A DNA stretch of 64,000 bases, taken from positions 288,911-352,910 of the forward strand of contig NZ_JARXIA010000003.1 of NCBI RefSeq assembly GCF_031127875.1, in the 5' to 3' direction. Source of the stretch: Pelagicoccus sp. SDUM812005 (GTDB taxonomy: Bacteria; Verrucomicrobiota; Verrucomicrobiia; Opitutales; Opitutaceae). The stretch's first letter is position 1; each line of letters begins with the position of its first letter. The notes under the pieces are model-generated. The model searched no databases. It saw only the letters and a list, made by a program, of their open reading frames with translations, and was not told the DNA's origin. A program made the position numbers and the translations under genes. Positions 8,454 to 17,175 of this stretch are shown one piece after another.

Positions 8454-9847
8454 CGGCGCGGACGAGAACCTGGGGAGCGTTTTGCGTTTTGCTTGCCTCC
8501 CACATGCTATGGGGGGAGAGCGTTGAGTCGCTAAAACCTAATATCGTGGTCATCTTTGCCGACGACCTTGGCTACGGCGATCTGGGGTGCTATGGCGCGG
8601 ACTACGAGACGCCGTCCCTGGACCAGTTGGCGGCGGAGGGGCTGCGTTGTACAGATTTCATCGTTCCAGCCAACGTTTGCAGCCCTTCCCGCGCGGCGCT
8701 GCTCACGGGGCGCTATCCGATGCGCAACGGCCATCCGGTTTATCGGACGGAAGACAAGACTTGGACCTACGGCTTGCATCCGGACGAGATCACCTTTGCG
8801 GAATTGCTGGATGCTGCGAGCTATCAAAGCCTTGCCGTCGGCAAATGGCACCTTGGATTCGAAAAGGAAGGCTCCCATCCCATGGATGCCGGCTTCGATG
8901 CGTACTACGGGCTCGCCTACAACTATTCGAAGAAGCACGAACCTTGGAACAGGGCCTTGTATCGCGACCGTGAAGTGGAAGAAGCGGAAGTGGAATTCGA
9001 GGTCGTTACGGAGCGTTATACGCAGGAAGTGGTGCGATTTATCGAGCAGCACGATCCGGATGCGCCGTTCCTTATTTACCTTGCCCACCAGATCGCGCAT
9101 TCGCCGGTATTGCCGAGCGAGGCCTTCAAGGGTGCTACGGGAAAGGGCGTTTACGCGGATTTCGTTGCGGAGCTCGATCACAGCACCGGTCAGGTGCTGG
9201 AAGCGCTTCGCGACGCGGGCTTGGAGGAAAGCACTTTGGTGGTGTTCCTCGCGGACAACGGTCATACGGGGCGCTTCGGTTCCGGCGGGCCCTTGGCGGG
9301 CGGCAAGTACACGACGATGGAGGGCGGTCACCGCGTACCGGGGATATTTCGCTGGAAAGGGACCATACCCGCCGGACAAGTCTCGGATGTCACCGTAAGC
9401 AGTATGGATCTGCTTCCGCTCTTTTGCGATCTAGCGGAGGTTGAGGCGCCCAAGGATCGGAAGATCGACGGAAAGAATATCCTCAACGTTCTTCTCGGCG
9501 AAGCGGAGGAATCGCCGCACGAAATTTTGTATTATTATAATGGGCACAACCTGCAGGCGGTTCGCAAGGGGAAGTGGAAGCTTCACCTGCCGCGCTCCGC
9601 CCAAGATCAGCCGTTCTGGGGAAAGGGCGGGAGAAGTCGCCGTTTCTATGAGTTGGACGAAGCATTTCTCGTAAATCTGGAAACCGATATCGCGGAAGAG
9701 CGGAATCTCGCCGCCCACTATCCGGAGGTCGTCACCGATCTTCTCGAGGAAGCGGAGCGGGCGCGACGCGAGTTGGGAGACGTAGGCGTTCAAGGCAGGG
9801 ACCAGCGTCCGGGCTGGCCGCCGAGGCACGGCGCAAATTCGCTATGA
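8450..9847 (+). CDS. S1-family sulfatase, secreted
   Basis: A 465-residue sulfatase. Signal peptide about 1-23; FADDLGYGDLGCYG from residue 36; formylglycine site C77-SPSR in PANVCSPSRAALLTGRYPMR; VGKWHLGFEKEGSHP; AHSP; LADNGHTG. It is most like the sulfatase at 14202 (shared ANVC-PSR, RYPMR-GHP, GSHP-DAGFD), so the two are probable paralogues. Its start overlaps the stop of the beta-helix remnant in ATGA, and its own stop overlaps the next start the same way, indicating translational coupling. Substrate unknown. Confidence 0.93.
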   Translation: MTARTRTWGAFCVLLASHMLWGESVESLKPNIVVIFADDLGYGDLGCYGADYETPSLDQLAAEGLRCTDFIVPANVCSPSRAALLTGRYPMRNGHPVYRTEDKTWTYGLHPDEITFAELLDAASYQSLAVGKWHLGFEKEGSHPMDAGFDAYYGLAYNYSKKHEPWNRALYRDREVEEAEVEFEVVTERYTQEVVRFIEQHDPDAPFLIYLAHQIAHSPVLPSEAFKGATGKGVYADFVAELDHSTGQVLEALRDAGLEESTLVVFLADNGHTGRFGSGGPLAGGKYTTMEGGHRVPGIFRWKGTIPAGQVSDVTVSSMDLLPLFCDLAEVEAPKDRKIDGKNILNVLLGEAEESPHEILYYYNGHNLQAVRKGKWKLHLPRSAQDQPFWGKGGRSRRFYELDEAFLVNLETDIAEERNLAAHYPEVVTDLLEEAERARRELGDVGVQGRDQRPGWPPRHGANSL

Positions 9848-11250
9848 AAAGGTTTCGGTCTAAAGTCTCCAAGCAGGTCTCGGCGCGGCTCCTGGCGGTT
9901 CTGATCCTGAGCTGCTGTGGGCATGCGCGAGCGGCAGCGTCCGAGTTGCCGAACTTCGTCCTTATACTCACGGACGACATGGGGTGGAATGGGCTCTCGC
10001 TGCCCGCCGACCCGGAGATTCCGGAGTCGGGCAGCAGTTATTACCAAACGCCGCATACGGATCGCCTGGCCCAAAGCGGAATACGCTTCTCAAGAGCTTA
10101 TTCGCCCTCTTCGGTGTGCGATCCCACGCGTACCAGTATCCAGTATGGGATGACGCCGACGGCACTGGGGAAGTTTGCCACGGTCGCTCCCAAGTCCTTG
10201 CCGCCTCCTTCGGATGCCATGGTCAGTCGCTTGAAGGCCGCTTTCCCCGATTATAAAGCGGCACACTTCGGCAAGTGGCACCAGCGCTCTCGCACGCCGG
10301 AGGATATTGGCTTCGACGAGAGCGATGGGCAAACCATGAACGACCAGAGCAAGGATCCTTTCGATCCGAAGATGAGCTTCTCCTTGGCGAAAAAGGCCAA
10401 CGCGTTCATCGAAGCTCAGGCGAAGGCGGAAACTCCGTTCTTCCTGCAGGTTTCGTTTTACGCCAACCATCTAAAGTACCAGGCCCTTCCAGAAACGATT
10501 GCGAAATACGAGACCTTATCTGAGCGGGCGACCGAGTACCACAACTCGCCGCTTTGGGCAGCCATGAATGAGAATCTGGATACAGCTGTGGGATCCATAA
10601 TGGAGGCCTTGGAAGAGCAGGGCCTATCCGATAACACCTATATCATCTATACTGCGGATAACGGCTACGAGAGTAAGCGGGATCGGCTTCTACCTATGTC
10701 GGAGCGCGACTTCTATAAGTCTTATCCGCTGCGGAGCCATAAGTACGTGATCAGCGAAGGCGGCATCAGAGTGCCGTTTATCGTGAGTGGCCCGGGCATT
10801 CCTGCAGGCGTAAGTTCGCGGGTTCCTGTCGTCGGTTGGGATATCATGCCAACCGTTCTCGATTTGGCGGGCGCCAGCGAACAGATTCCCGATGCTGTGG
10901 AGGGAGGCTCCTTGCGTTCTCTGTGCTTCAGTGGTGGCAATGCCGAAGTCGAAAGGCGGGACCCGTTTATGGTGTTTCGGTCGGCGATGGCTAGGGAGGA
11001 GCAGGGCGTTTTCGGCGGCGTTTTGGATGTGGCGATCATTCAAGACGGGTATAAGTTCTATCGCGAGATCGAGTCCGGAAACGAATACCTCTGGGCGATC
11101 GAGGAAGATTTGGGAGAATCGAATAACCTGATCCGCGTCATGCCTGAGCTCGCCGAGCGCCTGCGCAAGAACATGGACGCGTATTGTGAGCGTGTCGGCT
11201 GGGACCAGAAAGAAAGAGCGAAGTTTTTGGGGCGAAAGAAGCGAGGGTAA
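9844..11250 (+). CDS. Divergent S1-family sulfatase, secreted
   Basis: A 468-residue sulfatase with a signal peptide ending near residue 32. It keeps LTDDMGW, FGKWHQRS, and TADNGYES, but its formylglycine region reads SVC92-DPTRTSIQYGMTP. The C-x-P-T-R core is present, while the LLTGRYP-type tail found in all its neighbours is missing. The substrate loop between residues 105 and 190 is also unlike the others. It may need checking whether Cys92 is modified by the maturase. ATGA overlap with the upstream sulfatase. It is probably active, on a different sulfated position, but this is inference. Confidence 0.88.
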   Translation: MKRFRSKVSKQVSARLLAVLILSCCGHARAAASELPNFVLILTDDMGWNGLSLPADPEIPESGSSYYQTPHTDRLAQSGIRFSRAYSPSSVCDPTRTSIQYGMTPTALGKFATVAPKSLPPPSDAMVSRLKAAFPDYKAAHFGKWHQRSRTPEDIGFDESDGQTMNDQSKDPFDPKMSFSLAKKANAFIEAQAKAETPFFLQVSFYANHLKYQALPETIAKYETLSERATEYHNSPLWAAMNENLDTAVGSIMEALEEQGLSDNTYIIYTADNGYESKRDRLLPMSERDFYKSYPLRSHKYVISEGGIRVPFIVSGPGIPAGVSSRVPVVGWDIMPTVLDLAGASEQIPDAVEGGSLRSLCFSGGNAEVERRDPFMVFRSAMAREEQGVFGGVLDVAIIQDGYKFYREIESGNEYLWAIEEDLGESNNLIRVMPELAERLRKNMDAYCERVGWDQKERAKFLGRKKRG

Positions 11251-11330
11251 GAGGTCGAAAAAGAAATTTGAAGCTATTGAAAAGCGTGGAACGGTTTAGA
11301 AGCGGCACTCGCCGCAGTCATTCAAGAGTC

Positions 11331-12761
11331 ATGATCAGAGTAACAGCAAATATTACATTTTTAGTCCTGGCATTTGCCTTGGCGCCTCACGTCGCGTCAG
11401 CGGCTAAGCCCAGTCGACAAGCTCAGGAGAAACCGAACTTTATTATTATCTTCACCGATGACCAGGGCTATCAGGATGTCGGCTGTTACGGTTCGCCCGA
11501 TATCAAGACGCCGCGGCTCGATCGCATGGCGGAGGAGGGGATGCGCTTTACCAGCTTTTATGCCCATACGGTCTGCGGGCCGTCGCGGGGAGCCTTGATG
11601 ACGGGCAGCTATCCCTTGCGTTTCGCTCGTTTCGACGATCCGGACTCGATCCACCCGGAGCTGCACTTGGAGGAGGTCACCCTCGCCGAAGTCCTTAAGG
11701 AAGAGGGCTACGCGACGGGAGCTTTTGGAAAATGGGATTTGGCGGGACACAATCCGACGGCCTACAAAAAGGAGCTCCTGCCAACGTATCAGGGATTCGA
11801 CTACTACTTTGGAACGCCAGGCAGCAACGACAAGTACGTGGATCTGATTCGCGGAACGGAGCGGATCGAGGAAAAGGCGGATATGGCCACCTTAACCCAG
11901 CGCTATACTGACGAAGCCTTGTCTTTTATGGAACGGAATCAGGACCGTCCGTTTTTCGTCTACCTCGCCCATACCATGCCGCATACCCGATTGGCGGCTT
12001 CGGAGGCATTTAGAGGCAAGTCGGAAGGTGGCTTGTATGGGGACGTCATTGAAGAGTTGGACTATCACATCGGGCGCGTGCTCGATAAGGTCGACGAGCT
12101 CGGGCTTGACGAAAATACATACGTTATCTTCACCAGCGACAACGGGCCCTGGCACATCCGGGGAGATCATGGCGGGCATGCGGAACCGCTGCGGGGAGCC
12201 AAGACGTCCTGCTGGGAAGGTGGCTTGCGGGTGCCGTGTATCATGCGAGCGCCAGGGCGCGTCCCGGCGGGCCAGGTGACTGATGCCATTACTGCAACCA
12301 TTGATCTGCTGCCAACGCTGGCGGACTTGGCGGGCGCGTCCGTTCCCCAGGATCGCGTAATCGACGGGATCAACATTTCATCGGTGATGCACGGCAAAGG
12401 CGATGACTTGGAACGCAGCTACTTCTACTACCAGCACGATTGCTTGCGAGCGGTGCGTTCCGGAAAGTGGAAACTGATGTTGCCGCATACGGAGCCGTTG
12501 GAAGGAAGTATCGGTTGGAAGTGGAGAAATCACATCAAAGCGGAAGACCGTATCCGCTTCGAGAAGGCGCACCTTTACGACCTGGAAGCGGATATCGGGG
12601 AGACGACGGATGTGGCGGATCAGAACCCGGAAGTCGTGGCGGAGCTGATGCAGCTTGCCCAATGGGCCCGCGAAGATATCGGCGATCACGACGTTTTTGG
12701 AGCGAACGCCCGTACTTTCGGGGCTGAAAGGCGAACGCTTACGAGCGAGAAGAAGCTATGA
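11331..12761 (+). CDS. S1-family sulfatase with an Asp in place of the GKWH histidine
   Basis: I place the start at the ATG at 11331 (476 residues) because it begins a clean signal peptide (MIRVTANITFLVLAFALAP); a TTG at 11268 would add 21 residues. FTDDQGYQD, the formylglycine site C82-GPSR with GALMTGSYP, HTMPHTR and TSDNGPWH are present. The conserved GKWHLG is replaced by GKWDLAG (codons gga aaa tgg gat). In characterised S1 enzymes this His lies next to the formylglycine and sulfate, so activity may be altered or lost. Stop overlaps the next start (ATGA). Confidence 0.88.
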   Translation: MIRVTANITFLVLAFALAPHVASAAKPSRQAQEKPNFIIIFTDDQGYQDVGCYGSPDIKTPRLDRMAEEGMRFTSFYAHTVCGPSRGALMTGSYPLRFARFDDPDSIHPELHLEEVTLAEVLKEEGYATGAFGKWDLAGHNPTAYKKELLPTYQGFDYYFGTPGSNDKYVDLIRGTERIEEKADMATLTQRYTDEALSFMERNQDRPFFVYLAHTMPHTRLAASEAFRGKSEGGLYGDVIEELDYHIGRVLDKVDELGLDENTYVIFTSDNGPWHIRGDHGGHAEPLRGAKTSCWEGGLRVPCIMRAPGRVPAGQVTDAITATIDLLPTLADLAGASVPQDRVIDGINISSVMHGKGDDLERSYFYYQHDCLRAVRSGKWKLMLPHTEPLEGSIGWKWRNHIKAEDRIRFEKAHLYDLEADIGETTDVADQNPEVVAELMQLAQWAREDIGDHDVFGANARTFGAERRTLTSEKKL

Positions 12762-14200
12762 AGAAGGAGCTGCTAACTGCGATCGGCCTTGTCTTTTTCC
12801 TTGTCGGAATTTCGTCTTGGGCGGCTGGCTCTGGGAAGGCTCAACCGAACTTTATTGTCATATTGACTGATGATCAGGGCTACGGAGATCTAGGCTGCTT
12901 CGGAGGGGATCATGTAAAGACGCCGCGTATTGATAAAATGGCGACGGAAGGGGTCATGCTAACGAGCTTCTACATGGCCGGATCGGTTTGCACGCCCTCG
13001 CGCTCGGCCTTGATGACGGGGAGCTATCCTAAGAGGATCGGGTTGGCGGACGGAGTCTTTTTAGCGGGCGACGAGAGAGGACTGAGTCCGGAAGAACTTA
13101 CGATTGCCGAGATCTTGAAGTCAGCGGGATATCGAACCGGGATATTCGGCAAGTGGCACTTGGGCGACCAGCCGGAGTTTTTGCCGACGCGGCAAGGCTT
13201 CGACGCTTTTTTCGGGCTGCCTTATAGCCACGACATTCATCCCTACCATATGAACAAGCGTCATAACTTCCCGCTTCTGCCGCTGTTGGAAGGCGAGGAG
13301 GTAATCGAGGAGGAGCCCGATGCGGATTACCTGACGAAGCGGATTACGGAACGGGCGGTGGATTTTATCGAACGGCATAAGGACGAGCCGTTTTTCCTCT
13401 ACGTGCCGCATCCCCTTCCGCATCGCCCGATTCATATGTCCCCTCCGTTTATGGAGACAGCCCCGGAGGAGATCAAAGCGAAGCTTGAGGAAGAGCAGGG
13501 CATCGATTATTTGACGCGGGATAAACTGTATCATCACGCGATCAGCGAGATCGACTGGTCCGTAGGTCAGATCCTCGATGCCCTGGTGGCGAACGGAATC
13601 GATGAGAATACGCTGGTGATTTTCACTTCCGACAATGGTCCTTCGGTGGGTTCGACCGGTTCGTTGACGGGAGGGAAGGGTAGTTCTTACGAAGGCGGAC
13701 AGCGTGTCCCGACAGTGATTCGCTGGCCGGGAGCCATTCCGGCGGGAGGGAAGAACGACACGCTGATGAGCGCTATGGATTTGCTTCCAACCTTTGCGAA
13801 GCTGGCCGGGGTGGAGGTTCCCTCGGACCGAGCGATCGACGGTAGAGATGTTTGGGCAGCGTTGACCGAGGGCGTTGAAACGCCGCACGAAGCGTTTTTT
13901 TACTACAAGGGAAGTCGTCTGGAGGCGGTGCGCTCGGGTCCGTGGAAACTGCATTTGGGCAGGCCGGGGAAAAGCTCGAAGGGAGCCGAACGGCGCGGCA
14001 AGGGGTCGAGCTCGCCGATAGCCGCGTTGTATCATTTGGATACGGACGCGGGCGAGCAGGTGAATGTTTTGAATGACTATCCGGAGGTCGCGGAACGCTT
14101 GCGAGCGTATGCGAAGGCCTTTGAAGCGGAGTTGAGCGAGGATAGTCGCCCCGCTGGAAAAGTGGAAGAGGCGAAAATTTTGACGAGGAGGATTCGGTGA
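12758..14200 (+). CDS. S1-family sulfatase, secreted
   Basis: A 480-residue sulfatase with signal peptide 1-22, LTDDQGYGDLGCFGGDHV, formylglycine site C78-TPSR with SALMTGSYPKR, FGKWHLGDQPEFLPTRQGFD, HPLPHRP and TSDNGPS. It shares the FGGDHV, DQ-EFLPTRQGF, YSHDIHP and EPDADYLT-RITERAV stretches with the sulfatase at 20866, so they are paralogues and probably act on related substrates. It starts in a 4-base overlap with the upstream sulfatase. GAGGAGG near its end may serve as the ribosome site of the next gene. Confidence 0.93.
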   Translation: MKKELLTAIGLVFFLVGISSWAAGSGKAQPNFIVILTDDQGYGDLGCFGGDHVKTPRIDKMATEGVMLTSFYMAGSVCTPSRSALMTGSYPKRIGLADGVFLAGDERGLSPEELTIAEILKSAGYRTGIFGKWHLGDQPEFLPTRQGFDAFFGLPYSHDIHPYHMNKRHNFPLLPLLEGEEVIEEEPDADYLTKRITERAVDFIERHKDEPFFLYVPHPLPHRPIHMSPPFMETAPEEIKAKLEEEQGIDYLTRDKLYHHAISEIDWSVGQILDALVANGIDENTLVIFTSDNGPSVGSTGSLTGGKGSSYEGGQRVPTVIRWPGAIPAGGKNDTLMSAMDLLPTFAKLAGVEVPSDRAIDGRDVWAALTEGVETPHEAFFYYKGSRLEAVRSGPWKLHLGRPGKSSKGAERRGKGSSSPIAALYHLDTDAGEQVNVLNDYPEVAERLRAYAKAFEAELSEDSRPAGKVEEAKILTRRIR

Positions 14201-14201
14201 G

Positions 14202-15710
14202 ATGGAGATGTTTTATAGAAGTTTTTTATCGTTAGCTTTCGACGCGTTCTTAGGTAGGGCTCGACCGCCGGGCGAGCCGAGGAGAATTGAACCTGCGATG
14301 CGGTCCGCCCGGCGGTCGGACCCTACCTTGCTTGGCCTCGTTTCCGTTTTCTTGCTGGTATTGACTGTGGGAGCCTATGCTGAGAAACCGAACATCATCC
14401 TGATCTTCGCGGATGATCTTGGTTACGGCGACTTGGGGTGTTACGGGGCGGATCTGGCGACGCCGGAGATCGATCGCTTGGCCGCTCAGGGATTGCGGGC
14501 GACGGACTGTTTGGTGGGGGCTAATGTATGCGGGCCTTCCCGCTCGGCTTTGATGACGGGGCGTTATCCGATGCGGGTGGGGCATCCGATTTCCCGGCAT
14601 CCATTTCCTAAATACGCCGCATATGGAATCGCTCCTGATGAGCTGACCATGGCGGAACTGCTGAAGTCGGCGGGCTACTACACCAAGATGATTGGCAAGT
14701 GGCATCTCGGCTTTCACGTGGAAGGAAGCCACCCGCTCGATGCCGGCTTCGACGACTATTTGGGGCTGCACAGCAATCATCTTGCGAGCCGGCCGGATGC
14801 GAGCGCTCTCTACCGGAATCGGGAAATCGTTCGGGCGGACATTCCTTTCACGGAAGTGACGAAGCTATACACCGACGAGGCCGTGGAATTCATCAAGGCG
14901 GATCACAAGGAACCCTTTTTCCTCTATTTCGCCCATCACATTCCGCATACGCCCATCGAAGCGAGCGAGCCCTTCGTGGGTGCCTCCGGCAAGCCGGGCA
15001 AGGACGGGGAGTATAGCGATGTGGTGCTGGAGCTCGACCATAGCGTGGGGCGGGTCGTCGCTGCGCTCGAGGAAGCGGGAATCGTCGACGATACCTTGCT
15101 CGTGTTCCTGTCGGATAACGGTCCGGCGAGATTCGGATCGGCGGGGGATCTGCTCGGTGGCAAGTACGTCACCACGGAAGGAGGACACCGCGTTCCCGCT
15201 ATTTTCCATTGGCCGAAGCGAATTCCTGCAGCTCAGGTTTCCGACGCCCTGATGACCAGCATGGACCTATTGCCCTTGTTCTGTGACGTGGCGGGCGTGG
15301 CGCTCCCCACGGATCGAACCTACGATGGAAAGAACATCATCAAGCTTCTAACCGGTGAAGAGACGCAAAGCCCTCACCGCTATTTCCATTACTACAATGG
15401 ACTCCATCTGCAGGCGGTGCGAAACGAGAAGTGGAAGCTGCACTTTCCCCGTAGCTCAGATGACCAGCCTTACTGGGCGAAGCGCGACAGCGGAAAGAGG
15501 GTGTACACTACCTTGGAGGCGCCTTTGTTGTTTAATTTGGATACGGATGCTGGTGAGAGAAAAAATGTCTATTCCCAGCACCCGGAAGTCGTTGCGGAGC
15601 TGATGAGAGAAGCGGAACGGATCCGTGCCGAAATCGGTGACCTGCATATGGTCGGTAGGGATCAACGGCCGCATGGCTTGGCGAATCCGCAGGAGAAGGG
15701 AGAACCGTGA
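14202..15710 (+). CDS. S1-family sulfatase whose N-terminus is partly encoded by a REP pair
   Basis: With the ATG at 14202, preceded by GAGGAGG at good spacing, the product has 502 residues; the hydrophobic signal core (LLGLVSVFLLVLTVGAYA) then sits at residues 43-60, after a basic 40-residue extension. The alternative ATG at 14299 gives a normal signal peptide but has only a poor ribosome site. The extension is translated from two inverted REP hairpins at 14253-14327. FADDLGYGDLGCYG, formylglycine site C110-GPSR with SALMTGRYPMR, IGKWHLGFHVEGSHP and LSDNGPA are intact. Paralogue of the sulfatase at 8450. Its stop overlaps the next start (GTGA). Confidence 0.9.
   Translation: MEMFYRSFLSLAFDAFLGRARPPGEPRRIEPAMRSARRSDPTLLGLVSVFLLVLTVGAYAEKPNIILIFADDLGYGDLGCYGADLATPEIDRLAAQGLRATDCLVGANVCGPSRSALMTGRYPMRVGHPISRHPFPKYAAYGIAPDELTMAELLKSAGYYTKMIGKWHLGFHVEGSHPLDAGFDDYLGLHSNHLASRPDASALYRNREIVRADIPFTEVTKLYTDEAVEFIKADHKEPFFLYFAHHIPHTPIEASEPFVGASGKPGKDGEYSDVVLELDHSVGRVVAALEEAGIVDDTLLVFLSDNGPARFGSAGDLLGGKYVTTEGGHRVPAIFHWPKRIPAAQVSDALMTSMDLLPLFCDVAGVALPTDRTYDGKNIIKLLTGEETQSPHRYFHYYNGLHLQAVRNEKWKLHFPRSSDDQPYWAKRDSGKRVYTTLEAPLLFNLDTDAGERKNVYSQHPEVVAELMREAERIRAEIGDLHMVGRDQRPHGLANPQEKGEP
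14253..14278 (+). repeat. REP hairpin, copy 1 of inverted pair
   Basis: GGTAGGGCTCGACCG followed by CCGGGCGAGCC. Stem arms GGCTCG and CGAGCC pair around ACCGCCGGG. The same loop with different but still pairing stems recurs at 14301, 26869 and 27058. Confidence 0.75.
14301..14327 (-). repeat. REP hairpin, copy 2 of inverted pair
   Basis: On the minus strand it reads GGTAGGGTCCGACCG then CCGGGCGGACCG; stem arms GGTCCG and CGGACC. It faces copy 1 at 14253 head to head, so the pair can also form one larger hairpin. Confidence 0.75.
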
Positions 15711-17170
15711 TTAGAACGAAAATTAAGTTAATCGCCCTTGCGGGCATGCTCTGCGCTTCCGTCTCTTGCTGGGGCAAGGCTAGGACTGATCGTCCCAACG
15801 TGATCTTCATCCTCATGGACGACATGGGGTACAGCGATGTCAGTTGCTACGGCGCTGAAAAAGTGGATACGCCGAACATCGATCGCATGGCGGCGGAGGG
15901 GCTTATGTTTACGGACTTCCATACGGGCGCCTCGATCTGTTCGCCTTCGCGGGCGGCGTTCTTGACCGGCGCCTATCCGCAACGAGCGGGGCTCTACATG
16001 GGAATCAACCAAAACCGGGAAGCCCATTGGTTTCTGGGATTGAATCCGGAGGAGCTTACGATCGCCGAGCAGTTCAAGAAGCAAGGCTACGTCACTGCTC
16101 TCGTAGGCAAGTGGCACTTGGGAAAGGAGGAGGCGTTTTCCTACTATGGCCAAGGTTTCGACCATTATTACGGGGCGCCGGACAACATGGGGCATAACTC
16201 CGCCTTCTACGACGATCGGGAAGTGGTCTATGAGTCCACGCCGCTGGACCAGCTGACGACGCTCTACACCGAACGTATGGTCCAGCATATCGAGGACTTT
16301 CGGAACCAACCCTTCTTCATCTATTTCGCCCACAATTATCCGCATACTCCCTACCGGGCAGGTCCCGAGTTCAAGGGCGCTTCCGACGACGGCGTGCGGG
16401 GCGACATTATCGAGGAAGCGGATTGGGGGATTGGCGAGATTCTGAAAGCGCTCGAAGCCAACGGACTTCTGGAAAATACGCTTGTAATCTTCAGCTCCGA
16501 TAACGGACCCGTGAAGGAGGAGTACGCTCAGCCCTATAGCGGAACCAAGTACGTATCCAGGGAAGGAGGACATCGAGTCCCGTTTATCCTGTACTGGAAA
16601 GGGACCTTGGAACCGGCGGTCTCTGAGGTGCCGGTAGTGGCCATGGACTTGTTTCCCACCTTGAGCGAACTGATCGGAGCTCCCTTGCCGGAGGATCGGG
16701 TATACGATGGCGTCAGCTTGCTGCCCTTGTTCGAGGGCAAGGCGATTGCCCGTGCGGCGGACGAGCCGTTTTACTACTACAACTGCGAAAACCTGCAGGC
16801 GGTTCGGGTAGGCGACTGGAAGCTGCACCTGCCGCGTCGCATGGAGCAGATTCCGTTTTGGGCCATGAAAAAGCAGCAGGAGATCGCCGCGCCGCGCCTG
16901 TATCATCTCGCTAACGACGTGGCTGAGGAACGGGACCTTGCCGCTCAATATCCGGAGCGTGTATCCGAAATGATGGCCCTGGCGGAAGGGATTCGGGCGA
17001 AGCTTGGCGAGTATGGCCGACGCGGCTCCGATCAGCGAGCCACGGGAACGCTCTTTCCGGAAGTGCCTATCGTATCGAACCATCTTACCGATTGGGATAA
17101 GCTGTCCGACGAGGAAAAGGGCAGGGCCAAGTCGGAATTCCTACCCAAGAAGAAAGCAAGGAAGAAGTAG
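15707..17170 (+). CDS. S1-family sulfatase, secreted (GTG start)
   Basis: A 487-residue sulfatase starting with GTG in a GTGA overlap with the previous stop; AGGAGAAGGGAG upstream supplies the ribosome site. Signal peptide about 1-23 ends in SCWGKA. LMDDMGYSD, formylglycine site C78-SPSR with AAFLTGAYPQRAG, VGKWHLGKEEAF, NYPHTPY and SSDNGPV are all present. The C-terminus ends in a Lys-rich tail (about residues 470-487) that the other sulfatases lack. Substrate unknown; placement in the coupled series suggests the same pathway. Confidence 0.93.
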   Translation: MIRTKIKLIALAGMLCASVSCWGKARTDRPNVIFILMDDMGYSDVSCYGAEKVDTPNIDRMAAEGLMFTDFHTGASICSPSRAAFLTGAYPQRAGLYMGINQNREAHWFLGLNPEELTIAEQFKKQGYVTALVGKWHLGKEEAFSYYGQGFDHYYGAPDNMGHNSAFYDDREVVYESTPLDQLTTLYTERMVQHIEDFRNQPFFIYFAHNYPHTPYRAGPEFKGASDDGVRGDIIEEADWGIGEILKALEANGLLENTLVIFSSDNGPVKEEYAQPYSGTKYVSREGGHRVPFILYWKGTLEPAVSEVPVVAMDLFPTLSELIGAPLPEDRVYDGVSLLPLFEGKAIARAADEPFYYYNCENLQAVRVGDWKLHLPRRMEQIPFWAMKKQQEIAAPRLYHLANDVAEERDLAAQYPERVSEMMALAEGIRAKLGEYGRRGSDQRATGTLFPEVPIVSNHLTDWDKLSDEEKGRAKSEFLPKKKARKK

Positions 17171-17175
17171 CACGT

